From Diphasiastrum complanatum (lineage: Eukaryota > Streptophyta > Lycopodiopsida > Lycopodiales > Lycopodiaceae), in assembly GCA_029204225.1 (NCBI GenBank), contig CM055101.1, forward strand, positions 61,521,340 through 61,585,339: DNA of 64,000 bases, written 5' to 3'. The number at the start of each line of letters is the position of its first letter. The first letter of the stretch is position 1. The notes under the pieces were generated by a model. It saw only the letters and a program-made list of their open reading frames with translations, was not told the origin of the DNA and did not search any database. Below are positions 10,261 to 20,329 of the stretch, one piece after another. The position numbers and the translations under genes are program-made.

Positions 10261-11364
10261 TATCTATATTTGATAGTTAATTATTGAGATGAAATATTCC
10301 TATCATTCAAGATAAGGTATTTTATGATTTGAAAAAAGTATGGTTTATATTAGTGCTGGATGCTCATTATTGACTTTTTTTTATCTTTAATACTTAATAC
10401 ATCATCTCCTAATTTTTTTTAAATTGGAATTATGAAATTTCTTTTAAAAGAGGGAGATGAAGTGATAGGAATAATCATTTCAAAGAATTAACCGGTTGGA
10501 TAGATTTACTTTTAAAAAAATCTAGTGAATGTGCAGAGATTAAACTATCCGAGTGAAATAGAGGAACTCTCTAGAGATTATTGTGAATAATATGGAACTA
10601 GAGGATTTTTGGGTATTGAATTGTGAGTTATTCACGAGGATAGGAGAGGTAAAGATTAAATTTAGGTTCAAGATCAGTTTTACAAAGTACTATTTTGTTA
10701 TAGATTAGATTAGGTTGGAATAAAACTCTAATCTTAGCCCTATAGCCAAATATGTCTCCTGTAGGTTGATTGAGTTGAAAAAAATTTCTTGTTGAAAGTC
10801 TGATGGTTGGAAAACTTGTGAATGTGAAATTATTCACTTCAAAGATTTTCCATATATGTTATTTACTCATGAGGAATAGAGTTCTTTAGCAACAGAGTTG
10901 CAAGATTCTCAATGACTTAAGTGAGTAACATATGTAGTTTAGGGTCTAAGGTCTATGGTTTAGGGTAGAGAGAGAATAGACCAATAGTATGTAAATAAAA
11001 AACTTGATTAACTCACAAAATTGTTCTAGTAGAATGAAACTCCACATCCATATAGTGGTGGCTCGAGCTCCTACTCAATAAGGCATGTAGTCATCTCTAA
11101 ACATGATTGGATCCATGATTTGCACCTCATATTTTGATTGGACCCCAAAAGTCAATGTGATGATGAATTTGTCCTATGGTGTACTCCCTCCCAATTTACA
11201 CTTCTACACTTTATGACATGTGCCAACACCCCTTAGGACTCAATATGGATGTGTACTTGCCTATCCCAAACATGCATTTTGATTTGTACAAATCATAACC
11301 TCATGATGACACTTGGCATGCTTCTACATGACTAGTTTCACATTGCTTTAAAAAACAAGCTATT
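10261..11364. other. No gene recognised
   Basis: AT-rich sequence left of copia A. It holds two degenerate TTTAGGG-like units near 10,937-10,970. Copy 2 has about 39 bp extra near 48,590-48,630. The last five bases, CTATT (11,360-11,364), are the target-site duplication of copia A. Confidence 0.5.
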
Positions 11365-12220
11365 TGTTGAAAATTGTCACTTCTCACTTGACACTGGTTA
11401 TTGTAAATATTGATCAAACATTAGAATAATGTTGATGATCTGATTTCACGTGTGGAGCCTGTTCCCACGTGTGAAAGGATGTACTTTTCATACTTGTATA
11501 TATCTAAATTGATTCTGTATCAATCTAGTTAGTGTGAACATGATATGACTAGTTTTTAGTCAAGTTGACTAGTCACCTAGAAATTAGCTTTTCCTTGCAT
11601 GTGCACGAGTAAATGCTCCCACATGGCAAGTGGATGTTCACACGTGTGTATAGAGTACTAGAAGATAAGAGTTGACTTCCTTAGATCCTATTTTGTAGGG
11701 AATATTCCTATATTCTAGGAGAATAGCTTTTTGGATTTTAGCCATATTCTAGAAGGTCAACTTTGGACAAGGATCAAGGATGGATTAAATGGATAGATCT
11801 GAGTGATGTGGCACTCTTCACATGTGTGAAGACCTGCTGGACTATACCAGACTCGTGGATGTACTTGATCCATAAAAGGATCATCATTTTGCTAAGAAGA
11901 TTGATGAGACTTTTGCATTCTACACTTTTGTGAGGTTTCTAGTCATTTGTCTTGTGATTTCTATGAATGATTGTTATCTAGGATTATTGTACTTGTTGTT
12001 TCAGGTGCAGGCCGTACTGTGGATAGTACTCCACACGTGTGAAGCCTCCTTCACTAATTAATGATGTGTTGATCCATTGCTCTTGCTTAAATCCAAGTGT
12101 AGTGAAGCTAGGTCAAGGTCTAATCTGTAGAACTTGATAGATCCATTGATTAAGCAACCAATAACTCTATATGACTGTAAAGTACAATCATTATTGTCCT
12201 AAAAATTGTAAAATTTATCA
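11365..12220 (+). repeat. Copia A 5' LTR, copy 1
   Basis: 856 bp, from TGTTGAAAATTGTCACTTC to GTAAAATTTATCA, directly followed by the PBS. It carries CACGTG sites at 11,447, 11,466, 11,643 and 12,034, the last inside CACACGTGTGAAGCC. Bases such as CACTGGTTATTGTAAATATT match the copy-2 5' LTR rather than its own 3' LTR. Confidence 0.95.
11447..11503 (+). promoter_or_regulatory. Candidate copia A promoter: two G-boxes plus TATA
   Basis: CACGTGTGG at 11,447 and CACGTGTGA at 11,466 lie about 25-50 bp upstream of TATATAT at 11,497-11,503. CACGTG is the plant G-box bound by bHLH and bZIP factors. That this drives transcription is inference from position in the LTR. Confidence 0.5.
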
Positions 12221-12233
12221 TGGTATCAGAGCC
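12221..12233 (+). other. Copia A primer-binding site
   Basis: TGGTATCAGAGCC immediately follows the LTR and matches the initiator-Met tRNA primer site common in plant copia elements. The A leader continues to about 12,342, where it is cut by an inverted block. Confidence 0.9.
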
Positions 12234-12342
12234 AAGTAAGAGAGTGATCATTGAATCATAAATCTTGTAAAGATCATTGGCAAAATTTGTTTTTGGCCAA
12301 TACTAGTGAGGGCAAGTTCATCTAGAGTGATAACTTGAATTC

Positions 12343-12560
12343 ATTTGGACACCTCTTTCAAGAGGTCATTGCAAACATTTAACTTTATGCAATATAGAGC
12401 TAATTTTGCTCTCTTCTTGTATTTGGCTTGTTCTTGGGGAGTTTGAGGCTCTTCCTCAACTCCTTGAACTATGTCAAATAGATCATGGGTCACTAGGAGT
12501 GATTCCATTCTCACTTTTCAAATGGAATAATTTGTGGAAGTGAGTCTCTCACTTGATTCC
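12343..12560 (-). pseudogene. Copia gag N-terminal fragment, antisense (copy 1 only)
   Basis: The minus strand reads MESSERLTSTNYSI, TGA, KVRMESLLVTHDLFDIV, then EEEPQTPQEQAKYKKRAKLA and CIKLNVCNDLLKEV, where it stops at the junction with the plus-strand A leader. It is clearly related to the gag N-termini at 14,173 and 35,403. The TGA sits where those have Trp (STWKV, SIWKV). This fragment is absent from copy 2, which has only about 195 bp between the same flanks. It may be the missing gag N-terminus of copia A, inverted. Confidence 0.8.
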
Positions 12561-13678
12561 ATCAAAATCCACCCATGGATGACATTGTAGAATGAATGCT
12601 CTTCTTAAAATCACAAAGATTTTTGAATTTTAAAAGATCTATGGAAGGCCTAAAGCTTACAAGAATGCCTATAGGCTTGTCTCTATCAAACTAGCACACA
12701 AGCTTGAATGATACACACAAAGATCTTGCCAAAATTTCCTAGCTTTCACTCTCACAAAAAACATTGCTTTACACTTTTCTTAGAGATTTCACTTCAACTA
12801 AGGATCTGAACAAATCAGCCTTTGAGATCTGATCTTAGACTCTAAAAAGAAATGCTTCAATGATCCAAAACTCTATTTGGTCATAGGCATTAGCTAGATT
12901 GAATCTAGATCAATACTATGCTTCAAAAAGCACAAAAAAAAAGAACTAGTATTGTGATTTTGGGACCAACAACACAAAGTAACTTGAAATGAAAGTTGTT
13001 ATACGGTTTCACACGTGTGAAAAGTACATACATAGCCAATCTTAGATCCTATGGCAAAAACACACTACTACATGCATTCAATCACTTCCAACTCTCACTC
13101 ACACGTGTGGGAAGTATTCAAAAAATAATCTAAGTAAAAACAAGCTGCTCTCCTCGGGTAGAGAGAGAAAAAGCATCATGAGCTCTCGGGTAGAGAGAGA
13201 AAGCTAGAAATCCAATAAGTCTCAAAATCCATGAAATCACCAAATCAATTAGATTCAAAATGAGGAGTACAATGATACTAGTAGATCCACGAGCTACCAC
13301 TATGCTTAACTATGATTGGACCATATTTTGTCACCTCTTGATCCTATTGGATCATTGATCCATGCACCTCTTAATTCTATTGGACTATTTTCAAGCACAC
13401 CTCAATTTCCTATTGGACCTCACAAGGTTCCACCTCTAAATCCTATTGGACCTCTTGGAATTCATCAAACAAAAGCTTTACACTTGTCTACACTCTAATT
13501 GGCACGTGTTTAGCCTCTTACTCTATTTTGGCTCAATAGTGGCATTACAAGTGGAAATGCATAATTTGCCATCTATGCCAAATTTATTCCTATCAACATC
13601 CTACACCTAGATGCTTGATGTAAAAAACATAAGACCCCTATATCTAACATAGATAATCTTTTTCAATTCTTCACAGTT
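12561..13678 (-). other. Inverted copia leader/LTR block, mostly copy 1 only
   Basis: No gene. It holds CACACGTGTG at 13,010 and 13,100. About 12,868-13,025 is the reverse complement of copy-2 bases at about 50,245-50,420. Two TCGGGTAGAGAGAGAAA units near 13,157-13,200 resemble TCGGCTAGAGAGAGAAAA in solo LTR E. The block is probably leader and LTR-like sequence in antisense. Confidence 0.55.
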
Positions 13679-14172
13679 CAGATTAGTGTGTAAAGTTCAG
13701 AAGTACTTCTCATACGTGTGAGAGGCTGCTGGAGTTGTACTTTCACCAAAACTTTGTGTTTTTTTCAATATTTGAGCTTCAAACAAGTTGTGTAGAGTGA
13801 AACTAGTGATGTGCCTATGAAAAACCATTGTTTCCATTATAGATTTGATGAGTGAATGGTGTTAGAATCTTATTAAACCTACAAATCCTTGTGAGAGAGT
13901 TTGAGGCTTATGTTTTTAGCTCAAGAGTGAAACTAAAACCAATTCTAAACATCATAGGAAGGCATTGGCACTTCCAAAAATCAAATCCAAGGTTCTAAGT
14001 GAATAGATTGTGTAGAATACACTTTCCCAAATCTTTTTGAGTTCAAGATCATTATAGATCTTGCTTCTTGAGTCTAGTGAGATTCAAGAAAGTAGCATTT
14101 TAGCTAAATTCTGAGAAAGAAAGAAGGAAGAGCCTTTGAATAGTACATTTGTTGTACTTGTTACTAGTTAGA
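13679..14172 (+). other. Untranslated leader of copia B
   Basis: It is collinear with copy 2 from TTCAGATTAGTGTGTAAAG (13,679; about 50,424) to the gag ATG. No LTR or PBS for copia B is found upstream, so its 5' end is missing. It contains ATACGTGTGAG near 13,712. Confidence 0.55.
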
Positions 14173-15060
14173 ATGGGTTCAATTGGAGCTTATCTTCTTG
14201 AGGCTAGTGAAAGGATAAATTCTAATAATTATTCAACTTGGAAAGTAAGAATGGAGTCACTACTAGTGCTCCAAGATATATTTGATCTTGTCATAGGAGA
14301 GGAAGAAGAACCTCAAGGAGGTCAAGATCAAGTGAGGTACAAAAAGAGAGCTAGACTAGCATTACATTGCTTGAAAATGAATGTTAGTAATGAACTTCTA
14401 AAGGAAGTAGCATCTTGTACCTCGGCCAAGGAGGCATGGAACTACCTCAAAGGGATTTATGAATCCAAAAATACCTCTAGATTGCTTATGATTAGAAATA
14501 AAGTTCCTCAAAGCATTAGAGGGATTGATGAGAGTGGACAAGAGTATGTCTTGAGAATTAGATCTCTCAACAAAGAACTTTCCATCATTAGTGAGGGTAT
14601 TCATGATGAAGAACAATCATTTTGAATGGTCTTGGAGATGAGCTCTCCAATCTTGTACAAAGCTTTGCTATTCAAGATGCACTACATTCCATAGACAAGC
14701 TTCATAGTGTGCTTGTAGCCGAGGAGAGTAGGATCCTTCATGTCAAGCAAAGGATTGGATCCTTAAAGTTGCATGATGGTGATGAGAAGGCAAACTTCTC
14801 AAGCAAGGGAAAGGCAAAGTCAAAGAAGAAGATCCAACACAAGGAGACCAAGAATGATGATCAACCATCAAGCTCCAAAGGTGGAAAGAAGAATAAATCC
14901 AAACTCAAGTGCTTCTTTTGTGGAAAGAAGGGGCACTTTGCATCCGAGTGTTTCAAGAAGAAGAATGCACAAGGAGAGAGCAAACAAGGCAACCTCACTC
15001 TTGAGGAAGATGAGGATGAAGTGGATTCATCCTTGATGGCTTCTACATCAACATCAAAGA
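14173..15060 (+). pseudogene. Copia B gag, frameshifted
   Basis: ATG at 14,173 (MGSIGAYLLEASERIN). The N-terminal domain has YSTWKVRMESLLVLQD, a central AWNYLKGIYESKN and LLMIRNKV. A frameshift at about 14,622, shared with copy 2, separates it from NGLGDELSNLVQSF. A Lys-rich stretch and the CCHC zinc knuckle CFFCGKKGHFASEC (near 14,910-14,950) follow. Gag packages element RNA and builds the particle. Confidence 0.88.
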
Positions 15061-16329
15061 GCTACTCCAATGACACATGGTGGATTGATGGTGGGGCTAG
15101 TTCCCACGTGACATTCCAAAAGGATTCTTTCTCAACTCTTGTACCTTTTGTAGGTTGCAAAAAGTCTATTCTAATAGCAAGTGATCAAGAATGTAGAATA
15201 GATGGAGTGGGAACTATTCCCTTAAGTCTTGGATTCTCTAAAAGAGTAGATCTTGATAATGTACTCTATGTTCTTACACTCACTAAGAATTTGTTAAGTG
15301 TAGGACAATTGATGGATGATGGTTTAGAAGTCCATTTTAAGCAAGGAGTTTGCTCCATAATGATGAATACTTGCATTGTAAAGGGATTCAAGCAAGGAAG
15401 GCTTTTAAGCTAGATGCTAATGTTTTTCTTGGAAGTGTGAACATGGTGAAGGAGGAGCTCAATCAAGTGGAGCTTTGGCATAAGAGGTTGGGCCACCCCA
15501 ACTTCAAATCTATGGAGATGCTATGCACCAAGTATCTTGCTCTCGGCCTTCCAAAGACACTCTCAAAGTGTGGAAAAACTTGTGAAGCTTGTAGCCTCTC
15601 AAAGGTACATAAGCTACCTTTTGATATCTCTTCCACTAGATCTACAAAAGCATTAGATCTTATTCATAGTGATGTGCACTCTTTTTCTCAAGAATCTAAT
15701 GGAGGTGCATCTATGTATGTATCTTTTATTGACGATTACTCTAGATACACTTGGATTGAACTTTTGGATTCCAAAAGTAAAGTGTTTGGAGCTTTTGTTA
15801 AGTTCAAAACTCTAGTTGAAAATCAACTTGATGCTAGAGGAGTGATAATGGTGGAGAGTATACCTCCACCAAGATGATAGAGTTTTGTAAATCCAATGGC
15901 ATTAAGAGAGAACTTACATGTACTTATAGTCCCCAACAAAATGGAATAGCCGAGAGGATGAATAGAACACTATGTGAGTGTGCTAAGGCTTTAAGGTTAG
16001 ATGCATCTCTACCTAAGTCCTTTTGGGGAGAGGCTATTATTTGTGCAACTTATTTGTGTAATAGATTGCCATGTAAGCCCATTGGAGGCATAACATCTTA
16101 TGAGGCTCTATCTTGTAAGAAGCCGAATCTTAAAGATCTAAGAATTTTCATTTCTACTTGCTATGTTTTTCAAGCATTAGATACAAGAAAAAAGGATGAT
16201 CCTACTTCTATTAAAGGGATCTTTGTTGGTTATGCTGAAAATAGCAAAGGATATAGAGTCTATAATCCTATCACTAAGATTTTAGTGAGTAGAGATGTTA
16301 CTTTTGATGAGGTAACTACTTCAAGTTGA
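15061..16329 (+). pseudogene. Copia B protease and integrase, broken
   Basis: The protease active site reads WWIDGGASSH (near 15,080), with Gly instead of the usual Ser/Thr after Asp. GAG-pre-integrase follows (LWHKRLGHPNFKSMEML, CEACSLSKVHK). Integrase shows LIHSDVHSF, a DNGGEY-type second Asp (readable in a shifted frame near 15,845) and E in NGIAERMNR. Breaks: a 1-nt loss near 15,407 (copy 1 only), a frameshift near 15,840 and another at about 16,327, the latter two shared with copy 2. Confidence 0.87.
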
Positions 16330-18112
16330 ATGAGAAAGCTTCTAATCCATCTTATGTCAAAGGAACTTGTAAGGTTTGAGGAGGAGCCTTCATGTGATCA
16401 AGATCTTGAAGATCCATCTCAAGATCCGAGGACTCCAAGGAGATCTACAAGAAGGAAGGTCGAGCCCTCAAGGCTCACCTATGTTGACAAAGGTGAACAA
16501 AGGGAATATCTACATTCACTTACCTCTTACACTTTTCTAACTTCTATGTTTGATGAGCCAAGTTGCTTTCAAGAAGCTATGGAGTCACAAGAATGGAGGG
16601 ATGCCATGCAAAAGGAGTATGATGCTCTTATGGAGAATCATACATGGAAGCTTGTGGATCTTCCTCAAGGAAGAAAGCCACTTGATTGCAAATGGATCTA
16701 TAGATTGAAGTACAATCAAGATGGGAGCATCAACAAACACAAGGCAAGGCTAGTGGCAAAGGGGTTCTTGCATACCAAGGGAGTAGATTTCGATGAAACT
16801 TTTGCTCCTGTTGCTACGTTAGTTTCCATAAGGTTGATTATTTCTCTTGCAACTACTTTCAATTGGCCTCTATTTCAACTTGATGTGACTAATGCTTTTC
16901 TCAATGGATATTTGGAAGAGGAGATTTTCATGAGGCAACCCGAGGGCTTCATCAAAGAAGATCAAGAGAAAAAAAGTGTGTTTGTTGCTAAGAAGCCTTT
17001 ATGGGCTTAAGCAAGCACCTAAAGCTTGGTACTCTAGGTTGAATACCTTGTTAAACTCTATTAAGTTTGTTGTAAGTGCTTATGATCCTTCTTTGTACTT
17101 AAGATTTAATGATGATAAAATCATCATTCTCATTTTGTATGTTGATGACATTATCCTTAGTGGAAATGATCTTGACGGTATACAAGAAGTGAAAGTAGCA
17201 TTGTTTAAAGAGTTTAAGATGGTAGATCTTGGTAATTTTCATTTCATACTAGGAATAGAAGTTTCAAGAGGCAAGGATTTGAGTTTTATTTGTCAATCCA
17301 AATATGCTTCTTCTATCTTAGAAAAGTTTGAAATGAAAGATTGTAAAGGAGTAGAAACTCCTATGGAGCAAATTGTAAAAGTTTCCAATAGTGATGATGA
17401 AGCATCCTTTGAGGACATCACACTATATAGGAGACTTGTAGGCTCCTTGATCTATCTTACTATAACTAGACCTGATCTAAGTTATAGTGTTGGCAAACTA
17501 AGCCAATCTATGCAAAATCCATTAGTTTGTCATTGGAAAAATGCACAAAGGGTGTTGAGGTACATCTCGGCCACCAAGAACTTTGGCATTTTATATGATG
17601 GATTTAATCTAGCCTTAAGGGCATATTTGGATGCTGATTTTGCAAGTGATAAGGTGGATAGGAGGTCCATAAGTTCTTTTGTTACCTTTCTTTGCAATGG
17701 CATAGTGTCTTGGCTTTCCAAAAAGCAAGATACTATCTCTCTATCTTCAACCAAATCGGTATACAAGGCACTAACATCCACAACAAAAGAGATCCTATGG
17801 TTGAAAAGGCTTTTGGTGGAGTTGCAAGTCATGGAGGCCGAGGAGCAGCCAATAATATTTTGTGACAACCAATCAAGCCAAGCATTAGCAACCAATCCCA
17901 CATTCCATGCAAGGAGCAAGCACATTGAGATTGCTCACCATTTTGTGAGGGAAAAGATTCAAGCAAAGGAGATCAGGCTACATCATGTGTCTTCTTCAGA
18001 TTGCCTTGCTGATCTACTCACTAAAGCCTTGCCAAAGGCTTCATTTATCAAGTTAAGGTCAGCCTTAGGTGTTGTAGATAGATGTACTATAATTGTATCA
18101 TGTAAAAATTGA
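16330..18112 (+). pseudogene. Copia B reverse transcriptase and RNase H
   Basis: RT begins near EWRDAMQKEYDALMENHTW and has NKHKARLVAKGF, LFQLDVTNAFLNGYLEEEIF, SLYGLKQAPKAWYSRL and the catalytic LYVDDIILSGND (about 17,140). RNase H follows (AYLDADFASDKVDRRSISSF, KHIEIAHHFVREKIQAKEI, CLADLLTKALP). In RNase H the SSTEAEY block reads SSTKSVY, so a catalytic-type Glu is changed. A 1-nt insertion near 16,970 splits the frame in copy 1 only. The frame ends at 18,112, just before PPT GAGGAGGAG and the 3' LTR. Confidence 0.9.
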
Positions 18113-18119
18113 GGAGGAG

Positions 18120-18784
18120 TGTTAGAATTTACCAATTTTCACATGGTTTTAGGAATATTAGACATCTATGTGGATCCACACGTGTGAGGACCTGTCCACA
18201 CATGTGAAATGACACTTGTAATATTTAAATCCATTTTGATTAGCTTTCATTTGAGTCTAATGTGACATTTCCTAAATTATAGGAGTTAGGTCCTAGATTG
18301 TAGAAATCTAGAAGGTCAACACAAACCACCAATGGATGATGTGGCAAACTTGATAGATCTTATCCAAAGTGGATATGGGTAAGTACAATGAACTGTCCCA
18401 CATGTGTTGGATGCAGCTTAGAGAGAGATTATAGTGAATTTGTACTTGATCCACGATGGATCCATTATTGAGCTAATGATGAGAAATCTTGGTTTCTGAA
18501 GCTATCATTGTGTTTTGACTCTATTAAGCACTTTCTTTTTGAATGAATGCTTTATAAATGATAAGTAAACTATTTCTTTGTTATCAGGCCGTACAAAGCT
18601 GTACTTCACACGTGTGAAGCCGTGGATCATCTTTTTTCATTGTTCTTGCTTGGAAACACAAAGATTGTAGAGTATAAGCTAGATTTGGAAGCTAGTCTTG
18701 ATATAGATCAAAATCCCAAGATACCAATCACTCTTTGTGATCATTTGTAGATCAATTTCAGTCCAGAAACTTTGAAATTTGACA
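18120..18784 (+). repeat. Copia B 3' LTR, copy 1
   Basis: 665 bp, from TGTTAGAATTTACCAATTTTC (preceded by GAGGAGGAG) to GAAATTTGACA. Copia A gag resumes directly after it (GAGAGTAGGCTTCTACAC). It contains the 16-bp perfect palindrome CTTCACACGTGTGAAG near 18,604-18,619. The matching 5' LTR is absent from the window. Copy 2: 54,860-55,526. Confidence 0.88.
18177..18228 (+). promoter_or_regulatory. Candidate copia B promoter: G-box pair plus TATA-like box
   Basis: CACACGTGTG at 18,177-18,186 and CACACATGTG at 18,196-18,205 precede TATTTAA at 18,222-18,228. In copy 2 the second site is a full CACACGTGTG. The layout mirrors copia A (11,447-11,503). Confidence 0.45.
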
Positions 18785-19932
18785 GAGAGTAGGCTTCTAC
18801 ACCTCAAGACAAGAATGGATGGCATGTCACTTAGTGGAGGAGAGGAGAAAGCAAACTTTACATCTAAAGGCAAGAAGAAGCAACATCCATTCAAGAAGAA
18901 TCAAGGCAAGGAGGCCGAGATAAAGAATGGAGGATCTACTTCCAAAGGCAAGGTGAAGAATAAGGCAAAACTCAAGTGTTTCTTTTGTAGAAAGAAAGGA
19001 CACTTTGCCTCAGAATGCTACTTGAAGAAGAATCAACAAGCCAATGGAGATCAAGGGAACATTGCTCAAGAGGAAGAAGATGAGGATGGATTCAACACAT
19101 CCTTAACGGTTGCATCTACACCAACTTCAAGTCAAGATACATGGTGGATAGGTAGTGGGGCTAGTTCCCACATGTCTTTTAGCAAGCATTATTTTTCTAC
19201 TCTTCTATCTTGTAATGACTCTAAGAAGTCAATATACACTGGTAGTGAACAAGCATGCAAGATAGATGGCATAGGATCTATACCTCTTTGCTTAGGCACA
19301 TCTAAAATGATAGATCTAGATAATGTTTGTATGTTCCTACCATTTCAAGAAACTTGCTTAGTGTAAGACAATTAATGGACAATGGACTAGATGTACATTT
19401 CAAGAATGGAGTTTGTTCCATCTTGAGAAATGATAAGTGCATAGCTAGTTGCATTAAGCAAGGTAGACTTTTCAAGTTGGATGCTAATGTTGCAAATGAA
19501 AGTGTGAACTTGGCTGGGGAGGAGCTAACTCAAGTGGAGCTTTGGCATAAGAGATTAGGCCATCCTAATCTTCAATCTATGGAGTCAATGGCAAGCAAGA
19601 AACTAGCTCTCGGCCTACCAAGAGCTTTCAAGAAGTGTGGAAAGATGTGTGAGGCATGTGGCCTTGCAAAGTCACACAAATCTTCTTACAAGAGATCTTC
19701 ATCAAGATCTCTCTCTCCCTTGGATCTCATACATTCTGATGTACATAGTTTTTCACATGCAAGTAATGGAGGTGCCTTGATGTATGTAACTTTTATAGAT
19801 GATTGTACTAGATTCACATGGATTGAGCTACTATCAAAGAAAAGTCTTGTTTATGAAGCTTTCATTAAGTTCAAGTCTCTAGTAGAGAAACAACTTATTA
19901 CTTCCATCAAAGCACTAAGATGTGATAATGGG
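18785..19932 (+). pseudogene. Copia A gag C-terminus, protease, integrase N-terminus
   Basis: This starts mid-gag right after LTR B (ESRLLHLKTRMDG). It has Lys-rich sequence, a zinc knuckle reading CFFCRKKGHFASEC, and a protease site WWIGSGASSH in which the catalytic Asp is Gly in both copies. A 1-nt loss near 19,327 (copy 1 only) splits it. GAG-pre-integrase (LWHKRLGHPNLQSMESM, CEACGLAKSHK) and integrase (LIHSDVHSF, FIDDCTRFTW) run to the second catalytic Asp (CDNG), where the filler begins at about 19,933. Confidence 0.88.
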
Positions 19933-20329
19933 CGTGTGAAGGGACTTGTGGACTCCTCGCAGCCAATCTTGGTCGACCCATGTTTGGAATCTGCGTGTTC
20001 ATGGATCGCCCAGAAATGCAGCTTGGTAATACACACGAGCGATTGGCAGCTGATCTTCGACTTTGTCTGAAGGTAGTGCCTTATTAACGTCAAAGAATAT
20101 GGATGGGAGAAAATTGTCCCGTTTAGTCTCGATCCCCATTAGATGTTCTAAGTCCCAGGCATAAGTGGTTGTCGCGCGGACTGTTGGATCAGGGCAATTG
20201 ATATAATGGGTTGCGAACGCGGTGAGAGCCCTTCTGGCATCTACATCCGTAGTCCACCCATATTCTGACTGTATGATCGGCCAATTAAAATTCTGAAGTG
20301 TGATATTGTCCAGAGGGGTGCCGCATTCC
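19933..20329 (-). pseudogene. Captured fragment related to gypsy accessory C-terminal domain
   Basis: 397 bp sit inside the copia A integrase, between the second catalytic Asp (DNG) and SNKMKDF. The minus strand reads LDNITLQNFNWPIIQSEYGW, CPDPTVRATTTYAWDLEHLM, DNFLPSIFFDVNKALPSDK, DQLPIARVYYQAAFLGDP, then TGA (Trp in copy 2), TRRFQTWVDQDWL. It aligns along its length with the accessory protein (NWPIIH, SPDPTVR, DPNKPMASEQIKDQLPIAQ, GGSWESRF), roughly 35-40% identical by eye. So it comes from a different family carrying the same domain, not from the neighbouring gypsy. The copy-2 version (56,676-57,072) has the same length. No flanking duplication recognised. Confidence 0.82.

Noticed and set aside
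10935-10975. TTTAGGG units resembling plant telomere repeat
   Set aside because: Only two degenerate units separated by unrelated bases; too little for an interstitial telomere.
17530-17925. 131-codon minus-strand frame, also in copy 2 (54,277-54,672)
   Set aside because: Shadow of the copia B RNase H; conservation follows from the sense strand.
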